From Candidatus Zhuqueibacterota bacterium (lineage in GTDB: Bacteria; Zhuqueibacterota; Zhuqueibacteria; Zhuqueibacterales; Zhuqueibacteraceae): a DNA stretch of 62,069 bases. A program made the translations under genes and the position numbers. Of the stretch, positions 34,667 to 44,203 are shown piece after piece. The stretch spans positions 1 to 62,069 of the forward strand of contig JAKEEU010000401.1 of NCBI GenBank assembly GCA_022616415.1. Direction: 5' to 3'. The notes beneath the pieces were generated by a model. The model did no database searches. It worked only from the letters and a program-made list of their open reading frames with translations, and was not told the origin of the DNA. The stretch's first letter is position 1, and each line of letters starts with the position of its first letter.

Positions 34667-35572
34667 TTACCGCCGGCTGGCATCGCTCAGCATCAAATTA
34701 GCCGGAGAAAAGAATTGCTCGTCGACACCGGTGTTGAACCGGACTTCCGATATCTGCCATTGGTGCAGCGGCAGGCAAACCAGCGGCTCGATCATGCTGA
34801 AGTCAGCTTGAGTTGGAATCCAAATGCCGTCAAATTCTTTGTAGCCGCTGAAATTCGTGCTGAAGGTGACGTAACCCGGCGTCTTCTCGCGCACGGTATA
34901 TTCGAGGCGCGCCAACCGGCCGGTCTCGTGGTCGAAATCCGCGACATATTCGTCCGGCGGATAGTTGCCGGCGTTCAGACCGAAGGTGACGCGGACGCGG
35001 TCGTAAATTCCATCGTCGTGTTTTACCTCATTGACAAATTCCGGAAAAGCGCCTTTGTCGAGAAATTTATAAGGAAGCTCAATCAAATAATCGATCGCCG
35101 GAATGGTGAACCGCGCACGCGAAACATTTTCTGCATCGATCCGGCCGTTCAGCAAAGCCCAGGGACGAAGGTCGCTGTAGCCCCAAACGTGCCGGCCGGC
35201 CTCGGTGCTCAACTCGATGCGCCCCCGAACTGCATTTATTTTGTTTGAAGGAAAATCGGGGCGCAAAAGATAGTATTGTTTCGTATCGACGGTGCGCGCC
35301 GGCCACATATCGAGCCAATCGGCTGCAACGGCGCCCGCGCCGGAATTCCATTTATCGGTCATGCGAAAACTCACGGCGATCTTGCTTTGCCAGGTTTCAA
35401 GGCCGCCGTGGGCCGCTACGGCCCGCGCGATGACTTCACGGCCTTTTTGGAGACGAAAAAGGCGCATCTCATCGTTGCCGCGGGCGCGCCTGACGTGCGG
35501 AATCACCACTTGATTGACGAGCAGCAATGTGGAAATCAACAAAACCGTAAAGACGAACATTCGCTTCAACAT
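34667..35572 (-). CDS. Exported LolA-like protein, function unknown
   Basis: Protein of 301 residues from the ATG at 35572, which follows a CAAGGAGGAG site. One N-terminal hydrophobic segment (MFVFTVLLISTLLLVNQVVI) serves as anchor or signal. The body (VIARAVAAHGGLETWQSKIA, YYLLRPDFPSN, GYKEFDGIWIPTQADF) has the GG-helix start and beta-strand pattern of LolA/LppX-type folds. It is similar in plan to the lipoprotein at 1695-2507 but without a lipobox. No partner genes are adjacent. Confidence 0.75.
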   Translation of the reverse strand: MLKRMFVFTVLLISTLLLVNQVVIPHVRRARGNDEMRLFRLQKGREVIARAVAAHGGLETWQSKIAVSFRMTDKWNSGAGAVAADWLDMWPARTVDTKQYYLLRPDFPSNKINAVRGRIELSTEAGRHVWGYSDLRPWALLNGRIDAENVSRARFTIPAIDYLIELPYKFLDKGAFPEFVNEVKHDDGIYDRVRVTFGLNAGNYPPDEYVADFDHETGRLARLEYTVREKTPGYVTFSTNFSGYKEFDGIWIPTQADFSMIEPLVCLPLHQWQISEVRFNTGVDEQFFSPANLMLSDASRR

Positions 35573-36103
35573 CCAAACTCCTCCTTGCAATTGAAAATTA
35601 AATTTACACACCTGCGCACATTGTTGCCAATTCGTATGGAAGCAACCTTGTGTTCATTTTTAAAAAAGTGTTTTTGTTCCGCGCAGTTGGAACGATTTTA
35701 GGCATTGCTCTTTAAACATAAAACCCAAGCAGCTTATTCCTTAATAAAGTTTTAAAAAAAAGCAGCTAAATTGGGCTTTTACTCGTTTGTTAGTCGCGCC
35801 GGCGCGATGCGCACTTACAGCACTCGGCGCCATTATAACTTATTATGATCATACGAAGCAACGCCGCTGTTGTTTCGGCTTCGAATGGTGCGCGCCAACT
35901 TCAATAAACTTTTTAGCAAAAGTTATACCCAATCAATTCGGTGACCCGGGCTTTGATATATACAAAAATGGCCGGCAATCAGATTACACGAATTTTAAAT
36001 TCCCTCTTGTTTCTGACTTTCATTTTTCCTACTTTCGAAATGACGGATTAAGGCCGAAATCAACTATCGACTGAGCACGCATTTAACTCGATCTGATGAT
36101 TCC
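35573..36103. other. Gene-free region, 531 bases
   Basis: Between divergent genes. It is AT-rich, with A/T runs near 35740-35765, and contains no open frame that I can support. Promoters of the flanking genes are expected here but I cannot place them. There is no clear hairpin or repeat. Confidence 0.5.
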
Positions 36104-38119
36104 ATGACTCCGATAAAAACCGAAGCCGATCGCAGCGCGTTGCAGACGCAGATTCGCGAAAAAATTCAGGAAATTCGCACCCGCCACAAAGTTCATGCGC
36201 CCGATTTCCCGGCGGATTTGGCCTGGCTCAATGTGCGGCGAAAAGAATATCCGTACGAAGCAGGCAAGTTGTCTTTGGCCGAGCTGAAAGGCAAAATTGT
36301 TATTCTCGACTTCTGGACGTATTGTTGCATCAACTGTCTGCACGTTATTTCCGATTTAAAATATTTGGAAGAGAAATACGCCGGCCGCCCCCTCGCCGTC
36401 ATCGGCGTGCACTCGGCAAAATTTACCAATGAAAAAGAGGCAGCCAATATCCGTGAAGCAGTATTGCGCTACGAAGTCGAACATCCGGTGGTGGTAGATT
36501 CGGATTTTACCGTCTGGCAGCTTTATGCCGTGCGCGCCTGGCCGACGCTGGTGATGATCGATCCGGAAGGGTATATCCTGGCGGTTTTCTCCGGCGAGGG
36601 CAACCGCGAGATTATCGACAACTACATCGAAGTCGCGCTCGATATTTATGAAAAAGAAGGCAAGCTGAATGCCGCGCCCGTGGAACTTCTGCCGGAAGTT
36701 TCCGAAATGAGCAATGCTTTTCTGAGCTATCCGGGCAAGATCGCCGCCCATCCCGCCAACCATGCTTTAGCGATTGCGGATTCTAATCACCATCGCATTC
36801 TCCTCGTGGCGCCGGACGGAAAAGTCGTGGACGTCGTCGGCTGTGGGTTGCCGGGACGCGATGACGGCGACTTCGACACAGCGCATTTTACTCACCCGCA
36901 AGGCATGGCGTTTCATGGCATCGACTTGATTGTTTGTGATACCGCTAATCATTGCTTGCGCCGGGTTGATTTTATCAACCGCAGTGTGTCCACCATCGCC
37001 GGCACCGGCGAGCAAGCCAAATTCGCCCCGCGCGGCGGCGCCGGCCACAAAACGCCGCTCAATTCGCCGTGGGATATTTTCATTGCCGGCAACACCGGCT
37101 ATATCGCCATGGCCGGACCGCACCAAATTTGGACGATCGACTTGAAGACCAACCGCATCGAGCCGTTTGCCGGCAGCGGCCACGAAGCGCGCCGCGACGG
37201 CGACCGTCAGGAAGCGGCTTTCGCGCAGCCGAGCGGCATCACTGGCGAGGTGATCGGCGACCAAGTGACGCGGCTCTTTGTTGCGGACAGCGAGATTTCG
37301 AGCGTGCGGCAAATCGACTTGCGCAGCGAAAAAGTGGGAACGCTGGTGGGCGGCGATCTTTTCCAATTCGGCGACGTGGACGGCACCGGCGACAACGTGC
37401 GCTTGCAGCACCCGCTCGGCATCACGTTTTACGACGGCAAAATTTATCTCGCCGACACCTACAATCACAAGATCAAAGTGATCGATCCGAACATGCGCAC
37501 GAGCAAAACGCTGTTTGGCAGGCGCGAGCCGGGGCACAATGACGGCGCGGCCGGAAGCGACAACGAGCCGCGCTTTTACGAGCCTTCGGGGCTCGCTTTT
37601 CTCGGCAGCAAGCTGTACATTGCCGATACGAATAATCACGCGATTCGCGTTGCCGATTTGCACAACAAGGAAGTCAAGTCAATCACGCTCAAACCGCAAG
37701 CGACGGTCGAGGCGGATGCGCCTCATGCCGGTCATCTTGTGAGCCTGAGCACGCCGGCGACGAAATTGCCGGGCCAGACGCTTTCGCCCGAGGCCACCCA
37801 GCTCCTGCTCAAAATCGAACTGCCGACCGGCACGAACTTCAACCCCGGCTCACCGTTCCAGCTTTTGGCGCGCACGATCAACGGGGCGCTGGCGTTTGAA
37901 ACCGCTTTGATGACGATTGCGGCGCCAAAGGCGGAAATGGCGATTCCATTTAACGTTTTGCCGGATTTTGGCGGCACGGCGCTGCGCGTGGAATTGCTCT
38001 ATTATTATTGCCAAAAAGATCGCGGCACCTGCATGGTCCGGCAGGCCGCTTACGAAATGACGATTCTGCTTTCCGCCGCCGGCGCCGAGAGCTTGGTCGT
38101 CACGGACAGGGTGGAGTAA
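36104..38119 (+). CDS. Thioredoxin-like/NHL-repeat protein (NHLRC2-like)
   Basis: Protein of 671 residues. An N-terminal thioredoxin-fold domain (about 35-185) carries WTYCCINCLHV, so the redox pair is C75 and C78 with an extra C74, the signature of the NHLRC2 family. NHL beta-propeller repeats follow at about 200-555 (NHALAIADSNHHRILLVAPD, THPQGMAFHG, KIYLADTYNHKIKVIDP, KLYIADTNNHAIRVADL). The last 110 residues are a beta-type domain. No signal peptide is seen, so a cytoplasmic location is likely. Redox partner unknown. Confidence 0.9.
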   Translation: MTPIKTEADRSALQTQIREKIQEIRTRHKVHAPDFPADLAWLNVRRKEYPYEAGKLSLAELKGKIVILDFWTYCCINCLHVISDLKYLEEKYAGRPLAVIGVHSAKFTNEKEAANIREAVLRYEVEHPVVVDSDFTVWQLYAVRAWPTLVMIDPEGYILAVFSGEGNREIIDNYIEVALDIYEKEGKLNAAPVELLPEVSEMSNAFLSYPGKIAAHPANHALAIADSNHHRILLVAPDGKVVDVVGCGLPGRDDGDFDTAHFTHPQGMAFHGIDLIVCDTANHCLRRVDFINRSVSTIAGTGEQAKFAPRGGAGHKTPLNSPWDIFIAGNTGYIAMAGPHQIWTIDLKTNRIEPFAGSGHEARRDGDRQEAAFAQPSGITGEVIGDQVTRLFVADSEISSVRQIDLRSEKVGTLVGGDLFQFGDVDGTGDNVRLQHPLGITFYDGKIYLADTYNHKIKVIDPNMRTSKTLFGRREPGHNDGAAGSDNEPRFYEPSGLAFLGSKLYIADTNNHAIRVADLHNKEVKSITLKPQATVEADAPHAGHLVSLSTPATKLPGQTLSPEATQLLLKIELPTGTNFNPGSPFQLLARTINGALAFETALMTIAAPKAEMAIPFNVLPDFGGTALRVELLYYYCQKDRGTCMVRQAAYEMTILLSAAGAESLVVTDRVE

Positions 38120-38157
38120 AATAGTTCGTAGAGATGCCCCTTGCAAAGAAAAGGAGC

Positions 38158-38197
38158 GCGGACTTTCTTGTCCGCGTGTGGACTAGAAAGTCCACAC
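38158..38197. repeat. Two adjacent hairpins (GCGGAC/GTCCGC and GTGTGGACT/AGTCCACAC)
   Basis: GCGGACTTTCTTGTCCGC followed directly by GTGTGGACT AGAA AGTCCACAC. It lies between the NHLRC2-like gene and the TPR gene and could end the upstream transcript or be a mobile palindrome. Confidence 0.6.
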
Positions 38198-38222
38198 TCC
38201 CCTCAAAGATGAGGAAATTCCC

Positions 38223-39500
38223 ATGAAGAACGCAAAGACTTTCATCGCGTTGTTGGCGGCGTTTCTGCTTCCGGTTCTCGCGCTGGCACAAAATATCGAT
38301 TTAGGCGAGATCGACTTCCCCACTTCCGGCTCGCCCGAGGCGCAGAACTATTTTATTAAAGGCGTTCTCTTGCTGCACAGCTTCGAGTATGAAGACGCGG
38401 CTGAGGAATTTCGTGAGGCGCAAAAGCGCGATCCCGATTTTGCCATGGCCTACTGGGGCGAAGCCATGACTCACAACCATCCCATCTGGATGCAGGTGAA
38501 TCTTGAGAAAGCGCGGGCGGTTTTAAATCGCCTCGCGCCCGCTGCCGCGCATGCGCTGCACATGCCCTCACACATCTTCTTCGCGATGGGCATGTGGGAC
38601 GAAGCCGTCGCTACGAATGAAGAATCCTGGGCTGCTGCCGAGGCGCGGCGAGAGCGCAAAAGCCTGCCGCTCCAGGAACGCGGCTATCATGCACTGTTGT
38701 GGCGCGAATATGCTTATCTTCAGCAAGGCCGTTATCAAGAGGCGAAAGCGATGTTCGCGATCATGGCCCAGGATGCAAAAAAGACCGAGCACGGAAGAAT
38801 CAGATTTCACCTCGCCGCCATGCGCGCCGCTTACGTCGTCAACACCCGCCTGTGGAATTCCGAGGCGGCACGCCTGGAAGTCAAAACCGACGGCTTGGAA
38901 AAAGACGCAATTGCCGGCGATCTTTTTGTGAGAGGAATGTGTGCCGTCGAGAACGGCGAATTGCGCAAGGCTGAAAAAATTCTGGCGGAGATCGAAGCGT
39001 TGCGCCCGGCCAGTGTAACGCCAAGCGCTTCAGCAACGGTAGGCATGCAATGCCATGCGCTTCCCGCTGAAAGCGCAAACTATCCGCCGGCGGTTCAAGC
39101 TGTCAATATCATGGCAAAAGAGCTGAGAGCACTGATTCAAATGTCTGAGGGAAAAACTGACGAGGCGCTGCAACTGCTGAAAGCAGCAGCTTCTGACGAA
39201 GATCGCATGAGCTTTGATTTTGGCCCGCCGGTGGTGGTCAAGCCGGCGCGGGAGCTGCTTGGTGAAATGCTGCTCAAGCTCGATCGCTCGCAAGAAGCGC
39301 AAGTCGAGTTTGCCTCATCTCTTAAGCGCACACCCAAGCGGTTTTTGTCGCTCTTGGGCATGGCGCGCGCTGCTACGAAGTCGGGCGATCATGCCGCGGC
39401 GCAAGAGACGTATGCGACGCTTGAAAAAGTACTGCATCGCGCCGATGCGGAGATGGTGGAATTGGCCGAGGTCAAAAAGGGCGTGACCAAAAGGCTTTAG
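38223..39500 (+). CDS. Exported TPR protein lacking a central block
   Basis: Protein of 425 residues. The signal peptide ends at about residue 23 (LALAQ). TPR-like repeats follow (SFEYEDAAEEFREAQKRDPD, AMAYWGEAMTHNHPIW, LHMPSHIFFAMGMWDEAVAT). In the related proteins I know, about 130 residues normally separate the NHPIW region from the HALHMPSHIF region; here residue 103 (NRL) joins straight to APAAAHALHM, in frame. It therefore looks like an in-frame deletion at about 38532. Role unknown, probably a periplasmic scaffold. Confidence 0.8.
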   Translation: MKNAKTFIALLAAFLLPVLALAQNIDLGEIDFPTSGSPEAQNYFIKGVLLLHSFEYEDAAEEFREAQKRDPDFAMAYWGEAMTHNHPIWMQVNLEKARAVLNRLAPAAAHALHMPSHIFFAMGMWDEAVATNEESWAAAEARRERKSLPLQERGYHALLWREYAYLQQGRYQEAKAMFAIMAQDAKKTEHGRIRFHLAAMRAAYVVNTRLWNSEAARLEVKTDGLEKDAIAGDLFVRGMCAVENGELRKAEKILAEIEALRPASVTPSASATVGMQCHALPAESANYPPAVQAVNIMAKELRALIQMSEGKTDEALQLLKAAASDEDRMSFDFGPPVVVKPARELLGEMLLKLDRSQEAQVEFASSLKRTPKRFLSLLGMARAATKSGDHAAAQETYATLEKVLHRADAEMVELAEVKKGVTKRL

Positions 39501-39565
39501 CAGAGGAAATTTATAATCAAGAAAGGCTTCGCATAAACGAATATAACATCATACGAGTTGAACGG

Positions 39566-39940
39566 ATGGAAGGAAAAAAGTCTCGCAAGGCGCGGTGGCT
39601 TTTCATTATACTGGTGACGCCGATTTTGTTGTTCTCTCTTTATACGTGGCTCACCTTGACGTGGAGTTATTCCAGCGGCGAGCGCGCCGGCTACGTGCAA
39701 AAGTTCTCGAACAAAGGCTGGATCTTCAAAACGTGGGAGGGCGAGCTGGCGATGGTGACAATGCCCGGCGCGATACCGGAGAAATTTTATTTCAGCGTGC
39801 GGACAGACTCCGTGGCCGCGCAAATCAACCGCACGCTGGGCAAGCGCGTCGCCCTCACTTATGAGCAACACAAAGGCGTGCCAACGAATTGGTTCGGTGA
39901 AACCGAATACTTTGTCACGGCGGTGAAAGTGGTGGAGTGA
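39566..39940 (+). CDS. Small membrane-anchored hypothetical protein
   Basis: Protein of 124 residues. After a basic start one membrane span lies at about 11-29 (LFIILVTPILLFSLYTW), then a soluble beta-rich domain (SSGERAGYVQKFSNKGWIFK, TWEGELAMVTMP, GKRVALTYEQHKGVP). The combination GYVQKFS.KGW..KTWEGEL is a recurrent conserved block in small proteins of this lineage, in some databases misnamed as a phosphogluconate dehydrogenase. Function unknown. Confidence 0.75.
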   Translation: MEGKKSRKARWLFIILVTPILLFSLYTWLTLTWSYSSGERAGYVQKFSNKGWIFKTWEGELAMVTMPGAIPEKFYFSVRTDSVAAQINRTLGKRVALTYEQHKGVPTNWFGETEYFVTAVKVVE

Positions 39941-40056
39941 GTGAAATGAAATTGCTTGACGAACGTGGGAAACAAACGAAGACTCTCAAAGCGGCTGAAG
40001 TTCGGGCGTAATTAGGATTGATGTAATTCAAAATAAAAGCGGTAATTCATTCGGCA

Positions 40057-43000
40057 ATGCAAATCAAAAGCGGCGAGATTCTGGGGCTCGCGACTCAGGA
40101 AATTTACCAACGGGGACTCGAATACTATCTTCACGGCCGCGTCCGTTTGATCGAAACTAATGGTGATACGATCACGGCGCGCGTGCGGGGAAAACAGGAA
40201 TATAGCGTTTCCATACACCGCAACGGCAACGGATTCTTGACGACCTGCACCTGTCCGTATGGCTTCACGTGCAAGCACGTGATCGCCACGCTGTTGCAAG
40301 CCCGCGATTATTTCAATCAACGCCATGCCGCTCCCTCCGAAAAAATTTTTGGCCAATTAGAAAAGCATAAAAGTCACATTGGAGATTCTCGCGCCGAGTC
40401 ACACCAAGAGAAAGCCGCAGGTTGGCGGCAACTGATTCACGCGATTCACCAGTCGAGCGCGCCGGATTCGGCGCGGCGGCCGACGGCTTCTTACGGCAGC
40501 GAGCGGTCGCCGTGGGGAATTTATTTTACGCTTCAGCTCGGGCGCAGCGCGTGGACCTTGGCGCCGTATCGCGCCCGCCGCCGCAAAGACGGCACGTATG
40601 GCGTGGCTTATCCGACCTCGGCGCGCGAGCAGCCTTACTATCATATCGGCATGTCGCAGAAGGAAAAGCTGGCGCTCATGCTCCTGGAATCGACCGACCA
40701 ACCGAACGCCTACCCCTACAATTATCTGCAACGCAGCGGCTACCAACTGGCGTACGGCCATCGCTACGGCATGCTCTTCGATCTCTTGCGCGATAGCGAA
40801 ATCTATTTGGCCGAAGATGCACAACGGCAACATCCGTTGCACCTCCGTCCGGAAATCGCGCGGTTTGAGATTCGCTTGCAGGAGAATGGCGGCGATCTGC
40901 AATTGCAGCCCACGTTGCTGGTGGCCGACGAGCCGATTCCCTTCGATCAGGAAACGCATATTTTGACCAGCGACCCGCTGTGGATTTTGTGCGGAAAAGA
41001 AATTTTGAAAATCGAGCACGCCGTGGATTCTGCTTTCGCTCTCGACGACAAAAGCGCGGGACTCGGCGCCGCCGGCGATTCCGCACATCCATTCGTGCAA
41101 TTTTTGCAGTCGTTTCGCCGGCAGCAGGCGTTCACGATTCCACAAGCGGAAGTGAGCGACTTTTTTGCCTTGCTGGCGCCAGTGCCCCACGTGCTGTCGT
41201 TCTTCTCGCTTCCCAACCGCGACAGTCTGCCGGTGGTGGATCATTTCACGGCCAAGCGCCTTTATCTCGAAGAGAATATCGAGATTCTGAAAATACGCTT
41301 GAAATTCGTGTATGACGGGCACGAGGTAGATGGCGAGCCGCCGGCTGATTTTCTCGAAGGGCAGTTGGGCAGGGGCGAGCTGCTCGTTCACAGCGGCGAA
41401 GGGCTGAATTTTCTGCGCGTGGTGCGCGACCGGGATAACGAAAAGCAGGCGCAGGAACAACTGCTCGCCAGCGGCACGCGCCAGATTTCCACCGGCGAGT
41501 TCGTCGTGCGTGAAAGCTATGCCATCGACTGGTTGCTGTTTGAATTGCCCAAATTAACCGAGCAGGGTTTTGAAATTTTCGGCGAGAAAGAGCTGAAACG
41601 CCACAAAGTTCGGCGCATCCAGCCCAAGCTGAAAGTCAACGTCAGCAGCGATATCGACTGGTTCGATTTGCAGCTCGTGGTTGATTTTGATGGCATCACG
41701 CTGTCGCTGAAGGAGCTGCGCAAGGCGATGGTGCATCGCACGCGCTACGTCAAATTGCGTGACGGCAGCACCGCGCTTTTGCCGGAGGATTGGCTCGAGC
41801 AATTCTCGCATTTGTTCAATCTCGGCGAGCCGGGCGACGAGCGCATCAAAGTTTCGCGCCATCACCTCACCCTGATCGACACGCTTTATGAGTCGGCAGA
41901 GACGAAAGAGGCGGACGCGGCGTATCACGAAAATCTGCGCCGGCTGCGCGACTTCCGCGGCATTCAACAAATCGCCGCGCCGGAAAATTTTTGCGGCGAG
42001 CTGCGGCCTTATCAAAACCAAGGCTTGAACTGGTTCTATTTTTTGCAAGAGTTTCGCTTCGGCGGCTGCCTGGCGGATGATATGGGTTTGGGCAAAACCG
42101 TGCAGGCGCTCTCGTTGTTGCAAAACGAAAAAGCCCGCGGCGTGACGGCGCCGAGCCTGATCGTCTGCCCCACGTCGGTTCTGTTCAATTGGGAAAGAGA
42201 AATTCAACGCTTCACCCCGGAACTGCGATTCTTGACGCACGCCGGCATTGAGCGCCGCCGCCTCAAGCAATTTGAAAACTGCGACGTGGTGTTGACGAGC
42301 TACGGCGTCTTGCGCCGTGACATTGAGTTTCTCAAGGACGCCAAATTTCATTACGCCATTTTGGACGAGTCGCAAAAAATCAAAAACCCGCTTTCTCAAA
42401 CCGCCAAAGCCGCGCGCCTGCTGCAAGCCAATTATCGCCTGGTTTTGACCGGCACGCCGGTGGAAAACAACACGCAGGAATTATGGAGCCAGTTCGCCTT
42501 TCTCAACCCCGGTCTGCTCGGCAGCTTGAATTATTTTAAGGGCGCTTTTACCCGGCCGATCGAAAAAGAACGCGACGAAGCGAGCGCGCAGTTGCTCCGC
42601 AAAATGGTTTTCCCGTTCGTCCTGCGGCGCACGAAAGACGACGTGGCCAAAGAGCTGCCGCCGAAAGTGGAAAATTTGTATTATTGCGCCATGAGCGACG
42701 AGCAGCAGAAAGTGTACAATCTCTGGCGCGATTATTATCGGGCGCACGTCATGCAGCAAATCGACCTCAGAGGTTTGCAGAAATCCCGCATGTACGTGCT
42801 CGAAGGCTTGACTAAGCTGCGCCAGATTTGCTGCCATCCCCGCTTGATCGAGAAGAAATATCACCACGAATCCGGTAAATTCGAAGCGCTGAAAGAGAGT
42901 CTTGAGAACATCCTCGCCGAAAATCATAAAGTGCTGGTCTTCTCGCAGTTCGTGCGCATGCTGCGAATTATGTGCGGGCATCTTGACGAGCAGAAAATTT

Positions 43001-43377
43001 CTTACGCCTATTTGGACGGCCACACGCAAGACCGCGAGCAGCCGGTGCAGCAATTTCAAACCGATCCCGCCACAAAAATTTTTCTCATCAGCCTGCGCGC
43101 CGGAGGCTTTGGGCTTAATCTCACGGCCGCGGATTACGTCATTCTTTACGACCCGTGGTGGAACCCGGCCGTGGAAGCGCAAGCCATCGACCGCACCCAT
43201 CGCATCGGCCAGGACAAGCAAGTTTTTGCCTACAAGCTCATTACGCGCGATTCCGTCGAGGAAAAAATTTTGCAACTGCAAGAGCGCAAAAAGGCACTCG
43301 TCGCCAATCTCATCACGACGGACAGCGGAATGTTCAAGCAATTGACGCGGGAAGATATCGAGGTGTTGTTTAGTTGA
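40057..43377 (+). CDS. SWIM zinc finger and SNF2-family DNA translocase
   Basis: Protein of 1106 residues. The SWIM zinc finger is at 64-74 with C64, C66, C72 and H74. A long middle region (about 90-640, partly of the bacterial SNF2 N-terminal type) precedes the SNF2 ATPase. The ATPase has DDMGLGKTVQ (674-683), a DESQ box (770-773) instead of the commoner DEAQ/DEAH, SQFVRMLRIM, and DRTHRIGQDKQV (motif VI). These ATPases move along DNA and remodel protein-DNA complexes. It has no restriction or defence partner beside it, so housekeeping use is likely. Confidence 0.93.
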   Translation: MQIKSGEILGLATQEIYQRGLEYYLHGRVRLIETNGDTITARVRGKQEYSVSIHRNGNGFLTTCTCPYGFTCKHVIATLLQARDYFNQRHAAPSEKIFGQLEKHKSHIGDSRAESHQEKAAGWRQLIHAIHQSSAPDSARRPTASYGSERSPWGIYFTLQLGRSAWTLAPYRARRRKDGTYGVAYPTSAREQPYYHIGMSQKEKLALMLLESTDQPNAYPYNYLQRSGYQLAYGHRYGMLFDLLRDSEIYLAEDAQRQHPLHLRPEIARFEIRLQENGGDLQLQPTLLVADEPIPFDQETHILTSDPLWILCGKEILKIEHAVDSAFALDDKSAGLGAAGDSAHPFVQFLQSFRRQQAFTIPQAEVSDFFALLAPVPHVLSFFSLPNRDSLPVVDHFTAKRLYLEENIEILKIRLKFVYDGHEVDGEPPADFLEGQLGRGELLVHSGEGLNFLRVVRDRDNEKQAQEQLLASGTRQISTGEFVVRESYAIDWLLFELPKLTEQGFEIFGEKELKRHKVRRIQPKLKVNVSSDIDWFDLQLVVDFDGITLSLKELRKAMVHRTRYVKLRDGSTALLPEDWLEQFSHLFNLGEPGDERIKVSRHHLTLIDTLYESAETKEADAAYHENLRRLRDFRGIQQIAAPENFCGELRPYQNQGLNWFYFLQEFRFGGCLADDMGLGKTVQALSLLQNEKARGVTAPSLIVCPTSVLFNWEREIQRFTPELRFLTHAGIERRRLKQFENCDVVLTSYGVLRRDIEFLKDAKFHYAILDESQKIKNPLSQTAKAARLLQANYRLVLTGTPVENNTQELWSQFAFLNPGLLGSLNYFKGAFTRPIEKERDEASAQLLRKMVFPFVLRRTKDDVAKELPPKVENLYYCAMSDEQQKVYNLWRDYYRAHVMQQIDLRGLQKSRMYVLEGLTKLRQICCHPRLIEKKYHHESGKFEALKESLENILAENHKVLVFSQFVRMLRIMCGHLDEQKISYAYLDGHTQDREQPVQQFQTDPATKIFLISLRAGGFGLNLTAADYVILYDPWWNPAVEAQAIDRTHRIGQDKQVFAYKLITRDSVEEKILQLQERKKALVANLITTDSGMFKQLTREDIEVLFS

Positions 43378-43384
43378 ACCGTTC

Positions 43385-43404
43385 GTAGTGGCGCCCTGCG
43401 GGCG
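43385..43404. repeat. GTAGTGGCGCC...GGCG repeat, copy 2
   Basis: GTAGTGGCGCCCTGCGGGCG, inverted relative to the copy at 2627-2646. It lies right after the SNF2 gene stop. The remaining bases to 43610 hold no gene that I can support. Confidence 0.4.
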
Positions 43405-43610
43405 TAGCCTTCAGGCGCTTTGTTCTTGTAAAAGCTATTTACCCGACGCGGCGTGCTCGCCGCGGGAATATCCAATAAACGTGATTGATGACACGTGATG
43501 GTCAGTTCGAGAAACTGCGAATTGGCGGAGCAATCGTTCCACGCGCAATTTCCATCAGTCACCCTCACCAATCACCCAGTTGTTAACTCTCTATTCTAAG
43601 GAGTGCAGTC

Positions 43611-43931
43611 GTGAACCTTTATGTTGGCAATCTGTCGCGCCAGGCGACGGAAGACGATCTCCGCCAAGCTTTTGAAGCCCACGGCGAAGTCACCTCGGTC
43701 GCCATCATCAAAGACAAATTCAGCGGCGAGCCGCGCGGGTTTGCCTTTGTCGAAATGCCGGCGAAAGCGCAGGCCATTGCCGCCATGCGCGCGATGAACG
43801 GCCAGGAAATCATGGGCCGGGCGATCATCGTGAATGAAGCCAAGCCTCGCGAAGAACGGCGGCGTGGTGGAGGTGGCGGTCACAGGAGAAGCGGTGGTGG
43901 CGGTGGCGGCGGCGGCCGCTTCTACCGGTAG
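43611..43931 (+). CDS. Glycine-rich RNA-binding protein with RRM domain
   Basis: Protein of 106 residues. The start is GTG at 43611 after SD AAGGAG. RNP2 LYVGNL is at residues 3-8 and RNP1 RGFAFVEM at 42-49; the RRM ends near 80 (AIIVNEAKP). The rest is an Arg/Gly tail (RRRGGGGGHRRSGGGGGG). Such single-RRM proteins bind RNA and often respond to cold in other bacteria (family knowledge). A terminator follows. Confidence 0.94.
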   Translation: MNLYVGNLSRQATEDDLRQAFEAHGEVTSVAIIKDKFSGEPRGFAFVEMPAKAQAIAAMRAMNGQEIMGRAIIVNEAKPREERRRGGGGGHRRSGGGGGGGGRFYR

Positions 43932-43991
43932 TTTTCTCGCTCCCTCACAGTCACTGCGGAAAACTGCCCGTAAAAACGAGTGGTTTTTGGC

Positions 43992-44028
43992 AAAAGCGGC
44001 GGTGGTTGTGCCCATCGCCGCTTTTATT
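43992..44028 (+). terminator. Rho-independent terminator after the RRM gene
   Basis: Stem AAAAGCGGCG with CGCCGCTTTT (43992-44001 and 44016-44025), followed by TATTTC. It is 60 bases past the RRM stop; the preceding sequence has a weak GTTTT/AAAAC pair. The T-run is within the stem end, so efficiency is uncertain. Confidence 0.65.
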
Positions 44029-44203
44029 TCATCCTTTACTTCCGCATGCTCGCTAAAATGCACGCGCGGCTAAACGCTTCGAGTTGTTGGCTGTCTTTCA
44101 AACTGAAGCGCCGAAGTGCGCGTACAATTGAGATCAATTGTTTTGCCTTTAAATACTTAACTGAGAATTTAATCCTTTTGCCCCAATTATTTTGCTTTTT
44201 AAA

